Positions 56,051 to 62,220 of a DNA stretch of 64,000 nucleotides are shown one piece after another (the first letter of the stretch is position 1; each line of letters begins with the position of its first letter). Position numbers and translations under genes: made by a program. This stretch comes from Piscicola geometra (taxonomy: Eukaryota > Annelida > Clitellata > Hirudinida > Piscicolidae): NCBI GenBank assembly GCA_943735955.1, contig OX030967.1, positions 124,001 to 188,000 of the forward strand, in the 5' to 3' direction. Below the pieces are notes generated by a model. It was given only the letters and a program-made list of their open reading frames with translations. It made no database searches and was not told the DNA's origin.

Positions 56051-58846
56051 ACATATATTGCATATTTACATATATTGCATATTTACATATATTGCATATT
56101 TACATAGATTGCATATTTACATATATTGCGTATTTACACATATTGCATAATTACATATATTGCATATTTACGTATATTGCATATTTACATATATTGCATA
56201 TTTACATATATTGCATATTTACATATATTGCATATTTACATATATTGCATATTTACATATATTGCATATTTACATATATTGCATATTTACATATATTGCA
56301 TATTTACATATATTGCATATTTACATATATTGCATATTTACATATATTGCATATTCACATATCTTGCATATTTACATATCTTGCATATTTACATATATTG
56401 CATATTTACGTATATTGCATATTTACATATATTGCATATTTACATATATTGCATATTTACAAATATTGCATATTCACATATCTTGCATATTTACATATCT
56501 TGCATAATTACATATATTGCATATTTACATATATTGCATAATTACATATATTGCATATTTACGTATAGTGCATATTTACATATATTGCATATTTACATAT
56601 ATTGCATAATTACATATATTGCATATTTATATATATTGCATATTTACATATATTGCATACTTACATATATTGCATATTTACATATATTGCATATTTACAT
56701 ATATTGCATATTTACATATATTGCATATTTACATATATTGCATATTTACATATATTGCATATTTACATATATTGCATATTTACATATATTGCATATTTAC
56801 ATATATTGCATATTTACATATATTGCATATTTACATATATTGCATATATTCATATATTGCTTATTTACATATATTGCATCTTTACATATATTGCATATTT
56901 ACATATATTGCCTATTTACATATATTGCATATTTACATATATTGCATATTTACATATATTGCATATTTACATATATTGCATATTTACATATATTGCATAT
57001 TTACATATATTGCATATTTACATATATTGCATATTTACATATATTGCATATTTACATATATTGCATATTTACATATATTGCATAGTTACATATATTGCGT
57101 ATTTACATATATTGCATATTTACATATATTGCATATTTACATATATTGCTTATTACATAAATTGCATATTCACATATATTGCATATTTACATATATTGCA
57201 TATTTACATATATTGCATATTTACATATAATGCATATTTACATATATTGCATATTTACATATATTGCATATTTACATAGATTGCATATTTACATATATTG
57301 CGTATTTACATATATTGCATAATTACATATATTGCATATTTACGTATATTGCATATTTACATATATTGCATATTTACATATATTGCATATTTACATATAT
57401 TGCATATTTACATATATTGCATATTTACATATATTGCATATTTACATATATTGCATATTTACATATATTGCATATTTACATATATTGCATATTTACATAT
57501 ATTGCATATTTACATATATTGCATATTCACATATCTTGCATATTTACATATCTTGCATATTTACATATATTGCATATTTACATATATTGCATAATTACAT
57601 ATATTGCATATTTACGTATATTGCATATTTACATATATTGCATATTTACATATATTGCATATTTACATATATTGCATATTTATATATATTGCATATTTAC
57701 ATATATTGCATACTTACATATATTGCATATTTACATATATTGCATATTTACATATATTGCATATTTACATATATTGCATATTTACATATATTGCATATTA
57801 ACATATATTGCATATTTACACATATTGCATATTTACATATATTGCATATTTACATATATTGCATATTTAGATATATTGCATATTTAGATATATTGCATAT
57901 TTACATATATTGCATGTTTACATATATTGCATTTTTACATATATTGCATATTTACATATATTGCATATTTACATATATTGCATATTTACATATTTTGCAT
58001 ATTTACATATATTGCATATTTACATATATTGCATATTTACATATATTGCATATTTACATATATTGCATATTTACATATATTGCCTATTTACATATATTGC
58101 ATATTTACATATATTGCATATTTACATATATTGCATATTTACATATATTGCATATTTACATATATTGCATAATTACATATATTGCATATTTACGTATATT
58201 GCATATTCACATATATTGCATATTTACATATATTGCATATTTACATATACTGCATATTTACATATATTGCATATTAACATATATTGCATATTTACATATA
58301 TTGCATATTTACATATATTGCATATTTACATATATTGCATATTTACATATATTGCCTATTTACATATATTGCATATTTACATATATTGCATATTTACATA
58401 TATTGCATAATCACATATATTGCATATTTACATATATTGCATCTTCACATATCTTGCATATTTACATATCTTGCATAATTACATATATTGCATATTTACA
58501 TATATTGCATAATTACATATATTGCATATTTACGTATATTGCATATTTACATATATTGCATATTTACATATATTGCATAATTACATATATTGCATATTTA
58601 TATATTATGCATATTTACATATATTGCATATTTACATATATTGCATATTTACATATATTGCATATTTACATATATTGCATATTTACATATATTGCATATT
58701 TACATATATTGCATATTTACATATATTGCATATATTCATATATTGCTTATTTACATATATTGCATCTTTACATATATTGCATATTTACATATATTGCATA
58801 TTAACATTTATTGCATTTTTACACATATTGCATATTTACATATATT

Positions 58847-58879
58847 GCATATTTACATATGCAATTTATGTAAATATGC
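58847..58879. repeat. Palindromic inversion point of the satellite
   Basis: The satellite changes orientation here. GCATATTTACATA (58,847-58,859) and its exact reverse complement TATGTAAATATGC (58,867-58,879) flank a 7-base spacer, TGCAATT. Imperfect complementarity extends outward on both sides because the arms are the same satellite in opposite orientation. The structure could fold back or extrude as a cruciform. Confidence 0.92.
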
Positions 58880-59254
58880 AATAAATGTAAATATGCAATA
58901 AATGTAAATATGCAATATATGTTAATATGCAATATATGTAAATATGCTATATATGTGAATATGCAATATATGTAAAAATGAAATGTATGCAAATATGAAA
59001 TAAATGTGAATATGCAATATATGTAAATATGCAATATATGTAAATATGAAATGTATGTAAATATGCAATATATGTAAATATGCAATATATGTAAATATGC
59101 AATATATGTAAATATGCAGGATATGTAAATATGCAATATATGTAAATATGCAATATATGTAAATATGCAATATATGTAAGTATGCAATATATGTAAATAT
59201 GCAATATATATAAATATGCAATATATGTAATTATGCAATATATGTAAATATGCA
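58861..59254 (-). repeat. Inverted arm of the 17-bp satellite
   Basis: About 23 units of the same satellite in reverse orientation (consensus GCAATATATGTAAATAT on the plus strand). They are noticeably more diverged than the main array: AATAAATG, GAAATGTATG, a TGCAGGATATG unit and TGTGAATATG variants are frequent. The arm ends at TATGCAT near 59,254 and is followed directly by hAT transposase sequence. Because the orientation is flipped, the minus strand is now the stop-free strand. Confidence 0.95.
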
Positions 59255-59618
59255 TCAGTTGGATCTAAAGAAACTATTTTCTTGCTAGCTATGTGTTCTG
59301 ACAAGCTGAATAGACGTTCACATGGAACTGTACTTGCAGGAGATGACAAGTACTTTCTTGCCAGTTTCGCAAGAGCCGGATATTCTCCTTCGTGTTGTTG
59401 CCACCAAACAAGAGAACAACTCTCAAAGCCTACTTCAGATTCTTTTCTATAACGTTGAATGACTTTGTCATCATTTAGGTATCTTCATGTTCAGAATCTG
59501 AAGTTACATATGTTCGTAGTCTCTTGTTTGGTGAAGGCTGTATAGTTTTGGAGGTTTTCTTATCTTCCTATAGTTTCTTCAACTCTTTCATTTGTTTAAC
59601 AACAATTTTAATGTTTTC
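59255..59618 (-). pseudogene. hAT transposase C-terminal relic (dimerization region)
   Basis: Read on the minus strand, this encodes the C-terminal dimerization region typical of hAT-superfamily transposases. A Trp-Trp pair lies at 59,401-59,406, followed by EYPALAKLARKYL, then SSPASTVPCERLFS (ERLFS at 59,305-59,319) and HIASKK. The family pattern is WW...YP.LA.LARKYL..PA.S.P.ERLFS. Upstream, in a different frame, a lysine-rich stretch (VKQMKELKKL, then TYVTSDSEHEDT) continues to about 59,618. The copy is broken: the C-terminal frame meets a TGA at 59,485-59,487, a frameshift near 59,480-59,490 links the two parts, and a TAG interrupts the linker. At the other end the reading passes straight from DPTDA into inverted satellite, so the normal C-terminus is missing. 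It cannot be an active transposase. Confidence 0.9.
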
Positions 59619-59619
59619 T

Positions 59620-60703
59620 AACTTTTCAGCTGCTTTTGACACTGTCGATCATACTCTTTTATTAAATGTTTTAGAATCTTCCTTTAATATTTCTGGTTCC
59701 TCTCTTATCTGGCTTAAATCCTATCTTTCTGAGCGAACTTCCTATGTATCAATTGAATCTTCTCGTTCTTCTTCTGTTTCTTTATCTTATGGTGTTCCAC
59801 AGGGCTCAATCCTTGGTCCCTTACTTTTTATTCTTTATACCTCGGAACTACCTAATATTATTTCGTCATCTTCTTTTAACAGTCAAATTTATGCTGACGA
59901 CTCCTATATTTATACATCTTTCACTGACTCTTCTCTTGACCTTACTGTTAATAAAATAACTCTCTGTCTTCAATCTATAATCTCTTGGGCTTCTTCTATG
60001 TTTTTCAAACTTAATCCGGACAAATTTGAACTCATATATTTCAATAAAAAATCAAAGTCTTTACTATCTCTTCCTTCTTTAGTTTTGCCTCCCCCCTCTT
60101 CACTCTCTATAAACCCTTCATCTTCCATTCGTAGCCTTGGTTTTATTTTTGATTCTAACTTGTCTTTAGCTCCTCAAATTCTATCTGTCTCTAAATCTTG
60201 CTACTTCCACATTCGTCGTATTAAACAGCTTCTTCCTTTTCTCGATGATCCTATTTTGCAACTTCTTGTATCTTCTCTAGTTCTCTCCAGGATTGATTAT
60301 TGCAACTCTCTTTACTATGGTCTCCCTGATACTACTTTAGCTCCTCTAAATAAAACCTTCAATTGTGCTGCTCGTCTTGTTGCTCGTGCTCCTAAGTTTT
60401 CTCACATTTCTCTTTATCTTCGTTTGTTACGTTGGTTACCTTCGAGATCTAGATATGTTTAAAATTCATAACTGTAATGCTCCAATTTATCTTAAAAATC
60501 TAATTAAACAACCCCCTAAATCTGGTCTAAGATCATCCACCTTTAATCGTTCTTTTCGTTTTCCAGTTAAACAATCTTTTGCTAAACGTTCTTTTTCTTA
60601 CTGTGGTCCTCTTTTATGGGATTCTTTACCTTCTTCTTTAACTTCAACTAAGTCACTCATAACTTTCCGTCGAGGCCTGAAGACGTACTTGTTTGGGACG
60701 TGA
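59620..60703 (+). pseudogene. LINE reverse transcriptase, truncated and frameshifted
   Basis: The remnant of the second ORF of an L2/CR1-type LINE, which in intact elements copies element RNA into DNA at the nicked target. Visible RT blocks are motif A (FSAAFDTVDH), SYLSERTSYV, motif B GVPQGSILGPLLFILY (from 59,791), and the catalytic YADD at 59,890-59,901. The thumb and post-RT region follow (DYCNSLYYGLPD, then LRWLP at about 60,430). The frame ends with a TAA at 60,460-60,462. Homology resumes in the +1 frame as CNAPIYLKNLI (from about 60,473) and ends with LLWDSLPSSL and GLKTYLF before TGA at 60,701. Compared with the family, about ten residues plus one frame are missing near 60,455-60,475, so a deletion disabled it. 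The Asp expected first in motif A reads as Asn (59,620-59,622), probably because the truncation junction falls in that codon. Confidence 0.88.
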
Positions 60704-60771
60704 TAGCTGAGCGCTTTTGTTCACTTAGTAAAGGGCGCTATACAAATTATTAGTGATGATGATGATGATGA
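60704..60771 (+). other. LINE 3' end with hairpin and (TGA)6 tail
   Basis: This follows the LINE stop codon. AGCGC (60,710-60,714) can pair with GCGCT (60,735-60,739), with TTT/AAA extending the stem across an imperfect step. The tail GCTATACAAATTATTAG then runs into (TGA)6. In this LINE group the 3' hairpin is thought to be recognised by the element's own reverse transcriptase. The intact tail and ragged 5' end are what target-primed reverse transcription leaves. Confidence 0.75.
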
Positions 60772-60775
60772 GCTA

Positions 60776-60850
60776 AAATCGGGGGTCTAATGATGTGCCA
60801 ACTCTTAACCATGGGATCTTCTGATAATTGTTCTCTGTTCTAGTTAGGAA
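60776..60850 (-). pseudogene. hAT transposase relic, LDPRF block
   Basis: On the minus strand this short stretch reads KIPWLRVGTSLDPRF (LDPRF at 60,776-60,790), the conserved LDPRF(K) block that lies a little before the C-terminal region in hAT transposases. In the minus-strand direction it is followed by the LINE, beyond which hAT sequence resumes at 59,618. If the LINE is ignored, the residues after LDPRF are NIKIVVKQMKEL to within a base or two of frame, so the LINE appears to have split one hAT reading frame here. The N-terminal and catalytic parts of the transposase were not found to the right; only about 300 bp separate this block from a candidate transposon end. Confidence 0.75.
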
Positions 60851-61091
60851 ATACATTTTTCTTTGAAACGAAAAACATAAGCTGGATCATCTTCTGAAGA
60901 GTATACTTTTTGTGTAATTATTTTTCCCAAAATCTAAAAGAAATTTTTTTTAATGAAATGCAACTTTAAAAACGAAGAATAGATTTTCAACGAAATCTGT
61001 TCAACTATTTTCTGTGGCGCAAAACAACAAAATAAGTTTTAGAAAAGTTTAATTCCGATAAATTTGGTTAACTGCGCTATAATTTTCGATT
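60851..61091. other. AT-rich stretch, no recognisable gene
   Basis: This runs between the hAT LDPRF block and the candidate hAT terminus. It is AT-rich with scattered stops in every frame. A short minus-strand frame (SSEDDPAYVF near 60,855-60,900) could be further decayed hAT coding sequence but matches no family motif I recognise. Confidence 0.5.
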
Positions 61092-61168
61092 GCGTTAATT
61101 TATTAACGGCATTAATTTATTGACGCGTTAATTTATGGACGCGTTTATCGATTAAAGCACAGCTCTAG
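61092..61168 (-). mobile_element. Candidate hAT terminus with subterminal repeats
   Basis: Four degenerate copies of a roughly 16-bp sequence (GCGTTAATTTATTAACG, GCATTAATTTATTGAC, GCGTTAATTTATGGAC, GCGTTTATCGATTAAAGC) are followed by ACAGCTCTAG. On the minus strand the end reads CTAGAGCTGTGCTTTAATCG, which resembles terminal inverted repeats of animal hAT elements (CAGGGCTGTGC-like start, then ATTAATCG-type repeats). Its orientation fits the 5' end of the minus-strand hAT relic to the left. The matching opposite end is not visible and would have lain where the satellite now begins. This call is an inference. Confidence 0.4.
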
Positions 61169-61213
61169 CAAATACCTGAGATTGTTTTCAAGCACATTAA
61201 AATAACTGTTTAA

Positions 61214-61225
61214 TGCTGATCAGCA
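61214..61225. promoter_or_regulatory. Perfect 12-bp palindrome upstream of the Tudor gene
   Basis: TGCTGATCAGCA lies 53 bp upstream of the gene's ATG. It consists of two abutting TGCTGA half-sites, like those in MAF recognition elements but lacking the usual central one or two bases. A regulatory role is only a possibility; one such palindrome can occur by chance. Confidence 0.25.
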
Positions 61226-61277
61226 AAAGCAATAAGACACTGCAACAAACAACAGATACGATGAATGGCTGCATGTG

Positions 61278-62024
61278 ATGAGTGGAAAGTTGCGCCAGGT
61301 GAAGAGGGTGGAGAGGGTGTTGCATGCAGGCGATCATGTGTTGGCGGAGTGGGTGGATGGAGAGAAATACCCTGCGAGGGTGAGGTCGCTGAGTCGCAAA
61401 AGTGGAAGGTACGAAGTGGTCTTCTACGACCAGAGCAGGAGGTCAGTCGAGCACACCGGGGTAGATGCCATCAGTGGCGAAGAATACACGCAGATGGTGG
61501 AGAGTTTGAGGGAGGAAGAGGAGGAGGTTGTGGTGGTGGAAAAAGAAAAAAGCAATCCAGTGGTGTGTGCGTATTGTGGTGGGGGTGGAAACTGCTGCAC
61601 AAAATGCATGGTGTGCCAGCGAATCTGCTGCAACGACTGCTACAAAAGTCAGGGAGATACTGCTGATGATGATGCCGCAACAAAGGCACCCGAGAGCTTC
61701 CAATGCATCATGTGTTTACTGGCACAGGGTGGTGTGGAGGGCAGGGTGATGGATGCGGAGGCTAGTCAGCTGACCACTAGGCTGGAGAGGCTTCTGGAAG
61801 TGTGCAGGCAGGTGGAAAAAGGGGGAGTTGCTGGTGTTGATGGTAGTGATAGCAAGGTTGAAGGTGATGATGATATTGATATAAATGATCATGAGGGTGA
61901 TATTGTTGTTAATGATAATAAATTAAAGAGAAAAAGTGATGATTATGATGATGAGGCAATGATGATGATAATTAAACGGAAAGTTAAGGAGTTAGAAGAA
62001 TTGGTAGAAAAAAAACTTTGCTGA
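61278..62024 (+). CDS. Tudor-domain protein with Cys-rich zinc-finger-like segment
   Basis: A 248-residue protein from ATG 61,278; the base at -3 is G, and the in-frame stop upstream is TAA at 61,233. Residues 16-65 look like a Tudor domain (HAGDHVLAEWVDGEKYPARV, then RYEVVFYDQS); W25, Y31, F49, Y50 and D51 sit where methyl-lysine cage residues are expected, as in PHF20- or SGF29-type Tudors. A Glu-rich stretch (79-83) is followed by twelve cysteines within residues 97-146 (CAYC, CC, CMVC, CC, C, then CIMC), likely zinc-binding and PHD- or RING-like, though I cannot assign a named family. The C-terminal third is Asp-rich with a KLKRK nuclear-signal-like cluster and a short Lys/Glu helix or coiled coil (residues 231-247). 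A nuclear chromatin reader is the inferred role. No intron is evident; a splice acceptor at AACAG (61,255) cannot be excluded, so the 5' end is uncertain. Confidence 0.72.
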   Translation: MSGKLRQVKRVERVLHAGDHVLAEWVDGEKYPARVRSLSRKSGRYEVVFYDQSRRSVEHTGVDAISGEEYTQMVESLREEEEEVVVVEKEKSNPVVCAYCGGGGNCCTKCMVCQRICCNDCYKSQGDTADDDAATKAPESFQCIMCLLAQGGVEGRVMDAEASQLTTRLERLLEVCRQVEKGGVAGVDGSDSKVEGDDDIDINDHEGDIVVNDNKLKRKSDDYDDEAMMMIIKRKVKELEELVEKKLC

Positions 62025-62029
62025 ATAAA
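62024..62029 (+). terminator. AATAAA polyadenylation signal overlapping the stop codon
   Basis: AATAAA begins on the last base of the TGA stop codon (62,022-62,024). If used, cleavage would fall about 10-30 bases later and leave a 3' untranslated region of only some 30 nt. No other AATAAA was noticed before the minisatellite. Confidence 0.5.
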
Positions 62030-62220
62030 GATTTTTGAATTCCATCGACCAATATTTTCTCTAATATTTCGATTGTTTTGAATTCTACAACTGACGAGGT
62101 CGGTTGAATAACCTCTAAACCCATCAGAGCCCGCCCCATGATCCATACCATGTAAAAGTTGTATTCATAATTCCAGCTTAGTTTGGGTTGAATGGATGCA
62201 GATAGGGCGGCTAGGTTTTA
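62030..62220. other. Spacer between the gene and the minisatellite
   Basis: Unique sequence of mixed composition with no convincing coding potential. A minus-strand frame of 67 codons here overlaps the end of the Tudor gene and has no recognisable features. The sequence becomes G-rich on the plus strand from about 62,190. Confidence 0.6.

Larger units (their letters stand above)
1..58860 (+). repeat. 17-bp AT-rich satellite array
   Basis: Head-to-tail copies of a 17-bp unit, consensus ATATTTACATATATTGC (14 of 17 bases A or T), fill this stretch without interruption, about 3,460 copies. The array is already running at position 1, so it is truncated by the window. Most units match the consensus or differ at one base. 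Recurrent variants are TTTTC or TTACG for TTTAC, CATCTTTAC, CATGTTTAC, TATCTTGC, TATTTTGC, CACATATTGC and CATAATTAC. Rare length variants are a 16-bp unit GCTTATTACATAAATT, a 15-bp unit GCATATTTACATATT, an 18-bp unit GCATATTTAAATTCTATT and a 19-bp unit GCATATATATTCATATATT. No non-satellite insert was seen. All three forward frames are open because the unit has no forward stop and 17 is not a multiple of three; the long 17-residue-periodic peptides are artefacts. A centromeric, pericentromeric or heterochromatic location is possible but not shown. Confidence 0.98.
59620..60771 (+). mobile_element. 5'-truncated L2/CR1-like LINE
   Basis: A non-LTR retrotransposon fragment with the last part of the reverse transcriptase, the post-RT region and the 3' end. 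The 5' end is cut at RT motif A (FSAAFDTVDH, from about 59,620). The 3' tail has a GCGC stem (AGCGC at 60,710-60,714 pairing with GCGCT at 60,735-60,739), the sequence GGGCGCTATACAAATTATTAG, and a terminal (TGA)6 at 60,754-60,771. An imperfect GCGC hairpin followed by a short tandem repeat in place of poly(A) is characteristic of the L2/CR1 group. It lies inside hAT sequence, with hAT motifs on both sides, so it inserted into an older hAT copy. No clear target-site duplication was found. Confidence 0.85.

Noticed and set aside
1..58860. Dozens of long forward open frames (up to 1,287 codons) in the satellite
   Set aside because: They are the same 17-residue cycle in every frame of a stop-free 17-bp repeat, with no domain, no codon bias and overlapping frames; tandem-repeat artefacts.
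1..58860. CRISPR array
   Set aside because: Units are contiguous with no unique spacers, and the context is eukaryotic.
1..58860. Yeast-type origin consensus (ATTTACATTTA in the TACATTTATTGC variants, near-matches in every unit)
   Set aside because: The match follows from AT-rich composition, and animal origins do not use this motif; no evidence for origin function.
58819..59349. A 176-codon minus-strand frame as a fusion gene
   Set aside because: It is the hAT C-terminal relic running into inverted satellite, with no ATG at its start and a broken frame upstream.
59524..59619. N-terminal extension of the LINE frame (begins TTG, then FGEGCIVLEVF)
   Set aside because: This stretch is antisense to hAT coding sequence and lacks LINE homology; LINE sequence starts at motif A.
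61265..61666. Alternative plus-strand frame overlapping the Tudor gene
   Set aside because: Low-complexity Gly/Arg/Glu translation without domain features; the overlapping frame carries a clear Tudor domain.
61424..62146. Several minus-strand frames opposite the Tudor gene and its 3' flank
   Set aside because: Ser/Pro/His-rich shadow translations with no recognisable domain.
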